Source of the DNA: Alcanivoracaceae bacterium
Lineage (GTDB): Bacteria; Pseudomonadota; Gammaproteobacteria; Pseudomonadales; Alcanivoracaceae
Reading direction: 5' to 3'
NCBI GenBank assembly: GCA_002706085.1
Contig: PAJO01000062.1
Coordinates: 106,367-170,366, forward strand
Length of the DNA: 64,000 bases
The notes below the pieces were generated by a model. It worked only from the letters and a program-made list of their open reading frames with translations, searched no databases and was not told the origin of the DNA. The position numbers and the translations under genes are program-made. Positions 17,685-25,712 of this stretch are shown here, piece by piece (the stretch's first letter is position 1; every line of letters starts with the position of its first letter).

Positions 17685-19016
17685 TTAGTGATCATGGTCG
17701 TGATCTTCACCTTCTTCATGGGCTTCGCCGAGGCCGGCCCAGGCCAGTGCCGCGGGCGGGAAGTTCAGGGCAAGGGGGGATTCCACGCTGCCTTCCTCGA
17801 GATGTACGACAACAATGGACTGGTTCCCCGCATCGGATAGAAAGGCGTGAGCGGGTTCACCGGCGACGGTCATGGAAACGCGACTGCCGTGGCCGCTGGC
17901 CGGCGGCGCCGCGCTGGCGGGGTCAATGGCGTCTTCAACGTGGGCGTGCTCGCTCCAGTCGGCAGTATCGATGATGCGCAGGTCGCCAGCATCATCCAGC
18001 AGCACCAGGTGCTCGCCATGGGGATCCAGGCTGTGATTATCCAGGGTCACTGCCGCTCCTTCGGTCCAGTCCAGCTCGGTTACGCCTGCCGTTTCAGGAT
18101 CAATGATCAGGATGCGGTCGCCTGCGTAGCCAACGAACTCTGCCAGTTCATGGTGGCTGTCGAAGCTGCCGACGCGTTCGCTGCCGGTGAGGCCAAGGGT
18201 GGCGTTGGTCACATGTTGGGCAGTGAAGTTCTCGCCATCCTGATGAACGATCAGTACGCCATCGCTGCAGCCAAAGATGGAGTACTCCTCATTGGAGCCC
18301 GCACCGTGAAGATCCGGGCAATCCAGGCTGAGCGTATCTTCCTTGTGATAGTGATCGTTGTGCTGGTGGTAGACGTCTACCTTTTCCGGCAGGCCAGAGG
18401 CGGCGGTACGGAATGTGGCCAGCAGGATGTCGCCACGGGGTTCGGCTACGCCATGATGAGCGCTGTCCAGGGTCTGACTGGCTACGCTGCTGGCTGACTC
18501 AAGGGTGTCGTCGGTGAGAACGTCCACTTCGGCCATGAGACTGCTGCCCGAATCTCCATCGTAGAACAGGGCCGCTTGTTCGCCGTGAACGCGATAGTGG
18601 GTGGGCGCGGGGCCCGACAAGGTGCCGGCGAAGCCGGGTGCCACTTCGTCTACGTGATCGTCATGGTAGTACAGGCCGCCATCAATAATCTGAACCTGAT
18701 TGGCGGTTCTCTGCAGCGCAAGTACGAACCGCTTTCCAGGGCTGGTGTAAAGCGCGCTGGGGGCGTTATCCAGAGCCAGGGAGCCGGGCAGAAGTGCGCC
18801 TTCCTCAAGGTCATAGACGTACAACTGGTCGCCAGCGCCATCACGGGAGGCGATGACCAGCCGGCCGGGATGTTCGCTGCTGGCGTGGTCATGTTCGTCT
18901 TCGGCGCTTCCCAATGAGCTGGTGCCCGTTTCATTACAGCCAGCCATCGCCAATACGACGGCCAGTGACAGGGGCAGGGCGGCGTGGTGTTTCAGGTTTT
19001 TCATCATGCGCTGCAT
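17685..19016 (-). CDS. Histidine-rich beta-propeller lipoprotein, AztD-like zinc metallochaperone
   Basis: 443 residues from the ATG at 19014-19016. A lipoprotein signal (LSLAVVLAMAGC) is followed by an acidic His-rich segment (EDEHDHASSEH), and the protein ends EEGEDHDHDH, so both ends could bind zinc. The body has repeated propeller-like blades (GRLVIASRDGAGDQLYVYDL, KRFVLALQRTANQVQIIDGG, DHHELAEF-type repeats) and conserved-looking HHGVAEPRGD and CPDLHGAG segments, which resemble AztD, a periplasmic zinc chaperone. It lies 75 bp after the ZnuD-like receptor gene, in the same direction. Handling zinc after outer membrane uptake is the likely role; the family call is from memory of sequence style. 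Confidence 0.7.
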   Translation of the reverse strand: MQRMMKNLKHHAALPLSLAVVLAMAGCNETGTSSLGSAEDEHDHASSEHPGRLVIASRDGAGDQLYVYDLEEGALLPGSLALDNAPSALYTSPGKRFVLALQRTANQVQIIDGGLYYHDDHVDEVAPGFAGTLSGPAPTHYRVHGEQAALFYDGDSGSSLMAEVDVLTDDTLESASSVASQTLDSAHHGVAEPRGDILLATFRTAASGLPEKVDVYHQHNDHYHKEDTLSLDCPDLHGAGSNEEYSIFGCSDGVLIVHQDGENFTAQHVTNATLGLTGSERVGSFDSHHELAEFVGYAGDRILIIDPETAGVTELDWTEGAAVTLDNHSLDPHGEHLVLLDDAGDLRIIDTADWSEHAHVEDAIDPASAAPPASGHGSRVSMTVAGEPAHAFLSDAGNQSIVVVHLEEGSVESPLALNFPPAALAWAGLGEAHEEGEDHDHDH

Positions 19017-19090
19017 GGTGTTCTCCAATTTGGTGTTGTCGTGCCTGGCGGATAAAGGCGCCCGGCAGGTTGCCGTTGTGATATGCGGCG

Positions 19091-21166
19091 TCAAAATTCG
19101 ATGCGGGTGCCTACCGTGAGATTGCGACCCGGTTCCGGCACGGTGCTGGCCAGGAAGGAGGCGTGATTGAATACCTCTTCGCCAAGCAGGTTGTTGCCCC
19201 GCACAAAGAAGGTGTAACGCTGGTCACCCCGCAGGCGGTAGCTGAGGGTGGCGTTCACCATGTCGTAGGAGGGGGTCGTTTCCTCGAAGCCTGCGATCTG
19301 GTCCTGGGCAAAGCTGCGGTAGAATTCGAGCTCGCCGTCGAAGTGCCCCACATAGGTATTTAGGCGGGTGCCCAGTCGCTTGGCGGGAATGCGTGGCAGG
19401 TAGCCGCCATCATCGAAGGTGGCGCGGACCATGTCGCCGAACACGGTGACGCCCAGCGGCTCAATGCCGTAGTAACTCACTGAGGCTTCTGCGCCGGTAA
19501 AGGTGGCATCGCGCTGGCTGTACTTGATCAGCCGGAAGTCTTCCTGCTGGTCCAGAGTACGGGCATAGATGTAATTGTTGATCCGGTTCTCAAACACGCC
19601 CAGATCAAACAGCCAGTCGCCTTCTGTTTTACGCAGATTCAGGTTGGCGCCGAGGCTGACTTCATCATCCAGGTCACGAAGGCCGCCACCGCAGTCGCTG
19701 AGCAGGCCGCACTCGTAGGTGTTGGTGGCCAGGTGCACACCATCGGCATACAGCTCTTGTGCTGAGGGCGCGCGACCAGAATGGGTTGCCGACAACACCA
19801 GTTCATAGCCGGGGGCAAAGCCCCAATTAGCCGCACCGGAAAAGGATGCATTGTCAGCAGTCACTTTCGCCAGCGGCTGGCCGTTGCGCACATCCGGTGT
19901 CTGCGTCAGGTGTTCTTGACGAGCGCCCAGCTCAAATGACCATTGTTCGTTGAGGGTGTATTCCTCTACCAAAAAGAGCGCAAGGGATTCGGTTTCTGTT
20001 TTGGGTACGAAGGCTTCTGCGCCCAGCGAGCTGAAGTCAAAGCGGGTGTACTGCATACCGACGACACCACGCCAGTTGCCAAAGGGATTGTGTTCCACCT
20101 CCAGGCGAGCGTCTCCGCCTTTGTTGGTGAAGGTACTGCCAATAACGCCCTCTTCAATTTCATGATGGCGATAGTCGGTGTGGTTACCACGAAAACGAAT
20201 GCTGGCAATCCCGTCGAACGGATTCTGGTATTCCCCACGGGCATCTACCCGGCGGCTGGCCAGGTCCACATAGGGCACAATCTCGTCATGGTCATGAGTG
20301 TGATTATGGCCGCCAGTGGGGCAGTCCAGCACGGTGCCGTTTGCCTGACATTCCTCGAACTCGTGACTGTGACCTGGCAAACCATAGTTGTCGCGGCGAT
20401 AGCTGTACGCCATGCCGAAATAGCCTTGATCGCCTACCCAGGAGGCGCCGATGCTGCCGTTGTCACTTTCCGCATAGGTGCCGGGAACCGTCAGGCTCTC
20501 AAACCCGTTCACTTCATAGTCGTCGGCGTCGCGACGACTGCCTTCCACCCGGAAGACCAAGTGATCGGTGGCTGAGAACGTCACGCCAGCAGCGGTGGCA
20601 TTTTCATCTGCCGCCGTATTGGCTCGGGCGCCCACGAAGCCCTCCACGCCATCGCGGGGGCGCTGGGTGGGGATGCGATTATCCAGCACATTCACAACAC
20701 CACCGCTGGCGCCGCTGCCATACAGCAGGGTCGAGGGACCCCGCAGGACTTCGACCTGCCTCGCCAGCATGGGGTCGACAGTCACGGCGTGATCCGGGGA
20801 GATGGTGGAGGCGTCGAGCACTTGGGAACCATCATTGAGCACACCCACACGAGGGCCGCCCTGGCCACGGATGACCGGGCGGCTGGCGCCGCCACCAAAG
20901 GTGTCGCTGTGTACACCGGGCTGGTCTTTCAGGGTTTCCCCAAGGGTGTCCTCGCCTTTCTGGGTGAGGGCTTGCTGGTCCATCACCGAGTAGGGCGTGC
21001 TTGGGCTGTCACTGCCCAGGGGCAGAGCGGAAACGTCGACTTTCTTCAGCTCATGGACGTCGTCGCTGTTGCTATTCGTATTGCTGTCAGTGTCGGCCAT
21101 TACAGCTGCGGGTGTGCACAACACCGCAGCGACGCACCCGGCCAGGGTCAGGCGTCGAAAATTCAT
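19091..21166 (-). CDS. TonB-dependent outer membrane receptor, probable zinc receptor (ZnuD-like)
   Basis: 691 residues with a signal peptide (cleavage after VMA, near residue 24). The plug domain (TLGETLKDQPGVHSDTFGG, then RGPSTLLYGSGASGGVVNV) and a 22-strand-type barrel ending in EF are complete. One extracellular loop near residues 275-300 is rich in His, Asp, Glu and two Cys (GHSHEFEECQANG, then CPTGGHNHTHDHDE), just as in the zinc receptor ZnuD of Neisseria. It would pull zinc (or a zinc complex) across the outer membrane using TonB. Ribosome site AGAGGT. Its neighbours, an AztD-like lipoprotein and a Cys/His-containing small protein, agree with a metal role. Confidence 0.88.
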   Translation of the reverse strand: MNFRRLTLAGCVAAVLCTPAAVMADTDSNTNSNSDDVHELKKVDVSALPLGSDSPSTPYSVMDQQALTQKGEDTLGETLKDQPGVHSDTFGGGASRPVIRGQGGPRVGVLNDGSQVLDASTISPDHAVTVDPMLARQVEVLRGPSTLLYGSGASGGVVNVLDNRIPTQRPRDGVEGFVGARANTAADENATAAGVTFSATDHLVFRVEGSRRDADDYEVNGFESLTVPGTYAESDNGSIGASWVGDQGYFGMAYSYRRDNYGLPGHSHEFEECQANGTVLDCPTGGHNHTHDHDEIVPYVDLASRRVDARGEYQNPFDGIASIRFRGNHTDYRHHEIEEGVIGSTFTNKGGDARLEVEHNPFGNWRGVVGMQYTRFDFSSLGAEAFVPKTETESLALFLVEEYTLNEQWSFELGARQEHLTQTPDVRNGQPLAKVTADNASFSGAANWGFAPGYELVLSATHSGRAPSAQELYADGVHLATNTYECGLLSDCGGGLRDLDDEVSLGANLNLRKTEGDWLFDLGVFENRINNYIYARTLDQQEDFRLIKYSQRDATFTGAEASVSYYGIEPLGVTVFGDMVRATFDDGGYLPRIPAKRLGTRLNTYVGHFDGELEFYRSFAQDQIAGFEETTPSYDMVNATLSYRLRGDQRYTFFVRGNNLLGEEVFNHASFLASTVPEPGRNLTVGTRIEF

Positions 21167-21310
21167 GGTTACCTCTGTCTTTACCGTTCATGCAGGGCAT
21201 GAGGACGGCGCATTGCCTTGCGAGCATGCGCACGTCGGATTAGCCGACGCCTCGATCGCAGGGCAGAAAGTGCCCGTGTAATGGGAGGCTGTCGGGTGAA
21301 TCAGTACGGT

Positions 21311-21616
21311 TCAGACGGTGGTCGGGGGGCCACGAGGAGGATGCTGAGTGCGCTCACTACGTTGCAGCGGTGCAGAGATCGGCGTTGACGGTGTGTGTGC
21401 CACCCGCTCCGCCAGAGGAGGGAAATAAAAGGTTGGCAAGGCCAGCAGGCCATGGCCGTGGGTGCAGACCTGACAGTCTGCGGAAGCCAGTAGCTCCTGA
21501 CTCGGGCCGTGGCTGTCAGCAAGGATATGCGACGGCGCATGCCAGGCCAGCAGCAGCTGGGCGAAGAACAGCGACAGTATCAGTGACAGCGGCAGGGCAC
21601 GATGACGGAGACTCAT
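21311..21616 (-). CDS. Small exported Cys/His protein, possible DUF2946-like metal protein
   Basis: 101 residues. A hydrophobic leader (LPLSLILSLFFAQLLLAWHA) is followed by a CQVCTHGHG motif, then a proline-rich tail. This resembles the small DUF2946-type proteins often found beside metal receptors, though the match is loose. Its ATG overlaps the stop of the upstream yidD-like gene by 4 bp, so they are co-transcribed. 144 bp separate it from the ZnuD-like receptor. A role in metal handling is inferred from context. Confidence 0.65.
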   Translation of the reverse strand: MSLRHRALPLSLILSLFFAQLLLAWHAPSHILADSHGPSQELLASADCQVCTHGHGLLALPTFYFPPLAERVAHTPSTPISAPLQRSERTQHPPRGPPTTV

Positions 21617-21858
21617 TGGGCTCCCTCGCGGGATTCACCGGGTTCCGTGCCAGGCACGTAATCGAAACCGCCGGGGTGCCAGGGGTGGCACTTGCAGATC
21701 CGCTTAGCCGCGAGAGTGCCGCCACGCACAGCGCCATGCAGCTCAACCGCCTGCTTCGCGTAATGCGAGCAGCTCGGATAGAAGCGGCATTGGTTGCCTG
21801 TCCAGGGACTCAGCACTTTCTGGTATACCCAGATAATGCCAAGCAGCAGCGGTTTCAC
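21613..21858 (-). CDS. yidD: YidD-like membrane protein insertion efficiency factor
   Basis: 81 residues from the GTG at 21858, which has AGGA 9 nt ahead; the TTG at 21867 directly abuts that AGGA and is less likely. The family motif CRFYPSCSHYAKQAV is present, along with the C-terminal CKCHPWHPGGFDYVP. YidD is a small amphipathic protein thought to aid YidC-mediated insertion. Normally it lies between rnpA and yidC, so its place here, heading an apparent metal-uptake operon and directly behind a Zur-like site, is unusual and suggests a second copy or a recruited one. Confidence 0.88.
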   Translation of the reverse strand: MKPLLLGIIWVYQKVLSPWTGNQCRFYPSCSHYAKQAVELHGAVRGGTLAAKRICKCHPWHPGGFDYVPGTEPGESREGAQ

Positions 21859-21875
21859 GGAGCGCAATCCTGATT

Positions 21876-21890
21876 TGTTAGGTTATAACA
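21876..21890. promoter_or_regulatory. Candidate Zur operator
   Basis: TGTTAGGTTATAACA differs at two positions from the 15-bp palindrome TGTTATANTATAACA I take as a core of gammaproteobacterial Zur boxes. It lies 18 bp upstream of the yidD-like start in the AT-rich gap between that operon and the START-domain gene, a good place for repression of either. Confidence 0.5.
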
Positions 21891-21983
21891 TGTTTGTAAA
21901 AAAGCATGATAAAGCTTGAAGCACCGGACTTTCCAGTTTTCCTTGCAGTCGTATTTATACCTTCAAGTTTAAAGGAGTATGAC

Positions 21984-22685
21984 ATGGAAGCGTCAGGAAC
22001 CGCGAAATGGCTAACGGCAGGCTTGTTGGCTGGCAGCATGATGTTGGCCCCCCTTGCCCATGCAGGGGGCTGGGAACCGGTGAAAGAGGGGCAGGGGCGC
22101 ACGGAGGTAAGCACTTACGAGAAGGCGGTGGACGATAGCCCGGTGAAGGCCTTCCGTGGCGTCACTGAGGTCAAGGCGCCGGTGCTCAGTGTGTTGGCGG
22201 TCATGGCCGATGCGCAAGCCTGTGCCGAATGGTTGTATCAATGCCAGTCGCTTGAATTACGTGACAATGATCAGGCCTATATCCGCTTCAAGGGCATTTG
22301 GCCGGCAAAGGACAGGGATGCCCTGATTCAGACCGAGACGACACAGGACCGTGACGGCGGTGCCATTACGCTCGCCTCCCACAAGGTGGATGGTGAGCCG
22401 GAGCACGATGGCTATGTGCGTGTGGCGGCCTTGCGTGACCGCTTTGTGCTGACGCCACTGGAAGATGGCTGGACCCGTATCGAGTTCGAGACCTTTATCG
22501 ATCCGGGCGGCAATGTGTCGTCGGTGGCCAATGTGATTTCCAACCAGGCACCGAAGGAAACATTGCAAGGTTTGCGCAAGCTGGCAGGTAGTGACGCCTA
22601 CCAGGGGGCCAAACTCGACCAGGCTTTGGTGCGCTATCCCGAGCTTAAGGGCATGACACTGCCGGAGAGTCATCAGCCTGAGTGA
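21984..22685 (+). CDS. Exported START-domain lipid-binding protein (copy 1)
   Basis: 233 residues from the ATG at 21984, preceded by a strong AAAGGAG (21971-21977); an upstream in-frame start lacks one. A signal peptide ends near AHAGG. The START/SRPBCC fold is suggested by SPVKAFRGVTEVKAPVLSV, IRFKGIWPAKDRDAL, and DGWTRIEFETFIDPGGNV. Bacterial proteins of this kind are thought to bind lipids or steroids in the periplasm. The next gene is a paralogue with the same motifs (129 bp away), showing tandem duplication. No catalytic residues are apparent. Confidence 0.85.
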   Translation: MEASGTAKWLTAGLLAGSMMLAPLAHAGGWEPVKEGQGRTEVSTYEKAVDDSPVKAFRGVTEVKAPVLSVLAVMADAQACAEWLYQCQSLELRDNDQAYIRFKGIWPAKDRDALIQTETTQDRDGGAITLASHKVDGEPEHDGYVRVAALRDRFVLTPLEDGWTRIEFETFIDPGGNVSSVANVISNQAPKETLQGLRKLAGSDAYQGAKLDQALVRYPELKGMTLPESHQPE

Positions 22686-22814
22686 ACTCGCCTGATAACG
22701 GTGTCATGTGCTCAATGTTGCAGCGGCCAACCGGGCCAATCTGGTAGCCGCGGCTTGTCTCTGTGATGCTGCCGGGCATACTGCCTGGCGCATTTCGACG
22801 CAGGAGAGAGAATA

Positions 22815-23477
22815 GTGAGAGCGTTGTTTCTGGCTCTATTGGTAGTGACTGGCCCGCTGTGGGCTGAAGACTGGAAGACAACCCACCAGGGGCAGGAACG
22901 GGGGGACATTTCCACCTATGCCCGCGAGGTGGACAATAGCCCGGTGAAGGCGTTCAAGGGCATTGTGGAAGTGAAGGCCTCCATGGCGTCGGTGCTGGCG
23001 GTGCTGACCGGGGTAGACAACTTTGGCGAGTGGATTTTCCAGATCAAGGGCGCAGAGCGGTTGACGGCCGATCACAAGGAGCGTATTCACATGCGTTTCA
23101 AGGGCATCTGGCCGGTTTCCGACCGGGATGTGGTGCTGGCCAATACGCTCAGCCAGGAAGAGGATACTGGCTCGGTTACCCTGCATAGCGTGAATGCCGA
23201 AGGGTATCTGGGCAAGCAGGACGGGTTTGTTCGTATTCCGGCTCTGGACAACCAGTTCGTGCTGACTCCCATGGGGGATGGCTGGGTGCGTGTCCAGTTC
23301 GAGACTTTCGTGGATCCCGGTGGCAGTGTGCCTGTCTGGCTGGCCAACCTGGTGGCGACCCGTGCCCCGTACGAAACCCTGGAAGGTCTGAAGGAACAGC
23401 TGCAGAAGCCGCGCTTTGCCAATGCGCGCCGTGAAGATCTGCCGGCTCTGCCGGGAATGGATCAGTTGGAGTTGTGA
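22815..23477 (+). CDS. Exported START-domain lipid-binding protein (copy 2)
   Basis: 220 residues from a GTG at 22815 with CAGGAGAG ahead. The signal peptide is MRALFLALLVVTGPLWA. Its motifs mirror copy 1: NSPVKAFKGIVEVKASM, MRFKGIWPVSDRDVVL, and DGWVRVQFETFVDPGGSVP. The two copies share the fold and probably the ligand class but have diverged substantially, for example copy 1 has a Cys pair near residue 75 (CAEWLYQC) where this one has FGEWIFQI. A terminator follows at about 23580. Confidence 0.85.
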   Translation: MRALFLALLVVTGPLWAEDWKTTHQGQERGDISTYAREVDNSPVKAFKGIVEVKASMASVLAVLTGVDNFGEWIFQIKGAERLTADHKERIHMRFKGIWPVSDRDVVLANTLSQEEDTGSVTLHSVNAEGYLGKQDGFVRIPALDNQFVLTPMGDGWVRVQFETFVDPGGSVPVWLANLVATRAPYETLEGLKEQLQKPRFANARREDLPALPGMDQLEL

Positions 23478-23489
23478 AAGCGGTTGTCA

Positions 23490-23795
23490 GCCATGAGCTA
23501 TGAGCTATGAGGAAAAGCTACAAGCTACAAGCGACAAGCTGCAACGCGACAGAGAGGCTGCAGTGGCTTCAACTCGAAAGGCCGCGCCCAGACACCGGGT
23601 GCGGCATTTTTCGTTATGTGAAAACCCGCCGCAGGCGCCGGACTGCTGGCGATTACCCTACAGAGCCCTGCCCAAGCCAGATAGGCCATGCTCCCACACC
23701 CCCCCCTCTTAACGCGGCCGCTTTGCCTTCCGGCTTACCCCACCCCACCCGCGTTGTAGCTTTTCCTCACAGCTCATAGCTGACAGCTGAAAGCT
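23490..23795. repeat. Word-like inverted repeat flanking a terminator
   Basis: The left arm (about 23493-23522) and right arm (about 23757-23796) are inverted copies of AGCTATGAGCTRTGAGG plus AAAAGCTA-type words, followed internally by AGCTACAAGC repeats. Between them lies the terminator at 23577-23611 and about 140 bp of G+C-rich DNA without a gene. Together with coding ends this accounts for the 322-bp gap. Confidence 0.6.
23577..23611 (+). terminator. Terminator after START copy 2
   Basis: GCCGC-G-CCC (23581-23589) pairs with GGG-T-GCGGC (23597-23605), followed by ATTTTT. AAAG precedes it. Confidence 0.75.
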
Positions 23796-23799
23796 AATC

Positions 23800-25182
23800 T
23801 CACCGACTCCAGCGTGTCCCTTCGCGGGTGTCTTCCAGCTGGATGCCGGCGTTGGTGAGTTGCTCGCGAATCTCGTCGGCGCGGGCAAAGTTCTTGTCTT
23901 TCTTGGCCTGGGTACGTTCTGCTACCAGGGCATCGATTTCGTCGTTGCTGAGGCCATCCTCGCTGACGTTCTTGTTCTGGAACCAGGCGGTAGGCTCGAC
24001 GGTGAGCAGGCCGAGCAGGTCGGCGGCGGCCAGCAATTCGGCTTTCAGCTTTGGTTTGTCGGCCAGCTCGGCCTTGTTCAGTTCGCCGGCAATGGCGTGC
24101 AGGGCACTGACCGCTTCCGAGGTATTCAGGTCGTCCTTCAGGGCGTCCAGTACTGGGTGGTTATCAGGCAGCTGGTAACCGGCTTCAGGTTCCACGGTTT
24201 CACCTCGGCCGAGCAGGGCGTAGTAGAGGGTATCCAGCCCTTTCTCGGCGTTTTCCAGTACATCGGCAGAGAAGTTCAGAGGTGAACGGTAGTGGCTGGA
24301 CACCAGCGCAAAGCGCAGGGTCTCGCCGTGGTACTGGGTCAGCAGTTCACGCACCAGGCGGAAGTTGCCCAGTGACTTGGACATCTTTTCGCCGTCGATG
24401 TTGATGTAACCGTTGTGCATCCAGTAACGCACGTAATCGGTGCCATGGGCGCAACAGCCCTGGGCGATTTCGTTCTCGTGGTGCGGGAAGATCAGGTCCT
24501 GGCCGCCACCATGAATATCAATCACATCCCCCAGATGCTTGTGGATCATGGCAGAGCACTCGATGTGCCAGCCGGGACGGCCACGGCCCCAGGGGGAGTC
24601 CCAGCCCGGTTGCTCATCCGTGGAGGGTTTCCACAGGATGAAGTCGCCGGGGTGACGCTTGTAGTCCGCGACTTCTACCCGGGCACCGGCCAGCATGTCT
24701 TCCAGTTTGCGGCCAGAGAGCTTGCCGTAGTCGGGCATGGATTCCACCGCGAACAGCACCTGGCCATCGGCCTCGTAAGCATGGCCTTTTTCCACCAGCG
24801 TCTCGATCATCCGGATCATCTCGGGAATGTGATCGGTGGCTTTGGGGATGATGTTCGGTGTCTTGGCATTGAGGGCGGCCATGTCGTCGAGGAAAGCCGC
24901 GCTGAAACGCTCGGTGAGAGCGCTGATGTCTTCGCCGTTTTCCGCTGCTGCCGTGATGATCTTGTCATCAATGTCGGTGATGTTGCGGGCGTAGGCCACC
25001 TCGGGATACAGCCGCTGCAGCAGACGATAAAGCACGTCGAATACCACCACCGGGCGGGCATTGCCGATATGGACGAAGTTGTAGACCGTGGGGCCACACA
25101 CATAAAGGGTAATGCGGTTGGGGTCCAGCGGAATGAAGTCGTCCTTTTGCCCGGTCAGGGTGTTATGCAGCTTGAGACTCAT
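23800..25182 (-). CDS. cysS: Cysteinyl-tRNA synthetase
   Basis: 460 residues, full length. Class I signatures are [15 protein letters not shown] (HIGH region, near residue 30) and [10 protein letters not shown] (KMSKS loop). The zinc ligands of the family appear present: Cys in LYVCGPT, Cys in WHIECSAM and His/Glu in [10 protein letters not shown]. It charges tRNA-Cys. Its ATG overlaps the end of hisI by 4 bp (ATGA), so translation is coupled, and its ribosome site lies inside hisI. Clustering with hisI and thrS is not the usual genomic place for cysS and suggests a stress paralogue; without the rest of the genome it could equally be the only copy. Confidence 0.96.
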   Translation of the reverse strand: MSLKLHNTLTGQKDDFIPLDPNRITLYVCGPTVYNFVHIGNARPVVVFDVLYRLLQRLYPEVAYARNITDIDDKIITAAAENGEDISALTERFSAAFLDDMAALNAKTPNIIPKATDHIPEMIRMIETLVEKGHAYEADGQVLFAVESMPDYGKLSGRKLEDMLAGARVEVADYKRHPGDFILWKPSTDEQPGWDSPWGRGRPGWHIECSAMIHKHLGDVIDIHGGGQDLIFPHHENEIAQGCCAHGTDYVRYWMHNGYINIDGEKMSKSLGNFRLVRELLTQYHGETLRFALVSSHYRSPLNFSADVLENAEKGLDTLYYALLGRGETVEPEAGYQLPDNHPVLDALKDDLNTSEAVSALHAIAGELNKAELADKPKLKAELLAAADLLGLLTVEPTAWFQNKNVSEDGLSNDEIDALVAERTQAKKDKNFARADEIREQLTNAGIQLEDTREGTRWSR

Positions 25183-25607
25183 TTTTTATAAAGCTCTTTC
25201 GGATCGATGATCGGCGATTTGTCGATGGTCACGCTATCGGTGTCGGCTTTCCAGTAGAAACAGTCGCGGCGGCCGGTATGGCAGGCGGGGCCGGTTTGAT
25301 CCACGCTGACCAGCAAGGTGTCAGCGTCGCAGTCGATGCGCAGTGCTTTCAGCATTTGCATCTGGCCAGAGGACTCGCCCTTGCGCCAGAGCTTGCCGCG
25401 GGAACGGGAGAAGTAGCAGACGCGCCCGGTCGCCAGGGTTTCCTCGATGGCATCGCGGTTCATCCATGCCATCATCAGAACTTCGCCGGTGTCATGCTGT
25501 TGGGCAATGGCAGGAACCAGCCCCTCGGCGTTGTACTTGAGGTTGTCCAGGGCATCTTTCAGGGAAAGCTGAAAGCCTTCGGGCTGGTGTTCGTTGTCTT
25601 TGAACAT
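25179..25607 (-). CDS. hisI: Phosphoribosyl-AMP cyclohydrolase (monofunctional HisI)
   Basis: 142 residues without the HisE domain found fused in enterobacteria. Key motifs are [32 protein letters not shown] and the metal-binding [15 protein letters not shown]. It opens the ring of phosphoribosyl-AMP in histidine synthesis and is a zinc enzyme. It is not near other his genes. It sits between thrS and cysS on the same strand, overlapping cysS by 4 bp. In several proteobacteria a second hisI belongs to the Zur regulon together with thrS and cysS paralogues; this arrangement resembles that. Confidence 0.95.
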   Translation of the reverse strand: MFKDNEHQPEGFQLSLKDALDNLKYNAEGLVPAIAQQHDTGEVLMMAWMNRDAIEETLATGRVCYFSRSRGKLWRKGESSGQMQMLKALRIDCDADTLLVSVDQTGPACHTGRRDCFYWKADTDSVTIDKSPIIDPKELYKK

Positions 25608-25623
25608 GGCTGATCCAGTCTGA

Positions 25624-25711
25624 GGTCGGACGCCGGGCGCCGGACGCTTAAAACATGAAACCCCGATGCGTCGGGGTTTCGCGTCAGACGTCAGACTTCC
25701 GACGTCCGACC
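25624..25711. repeat. Inverted repeat around a thrS terminator
   Basis: GGTCGGACG (25624-25632) and CGTCCGACC (25703-25711) are inverted arms made of GACGTC/GTCGGA-type words. Between them GAAACCCCGA (25657-25666) pairs with TCGGGGTTTC (25671-25680), a ten-base-pair stem that probably terminates thrS transcription, followed by only a weak T tract on that strand. Confidence 0.65.
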
Positions 25712-25712
25712 G

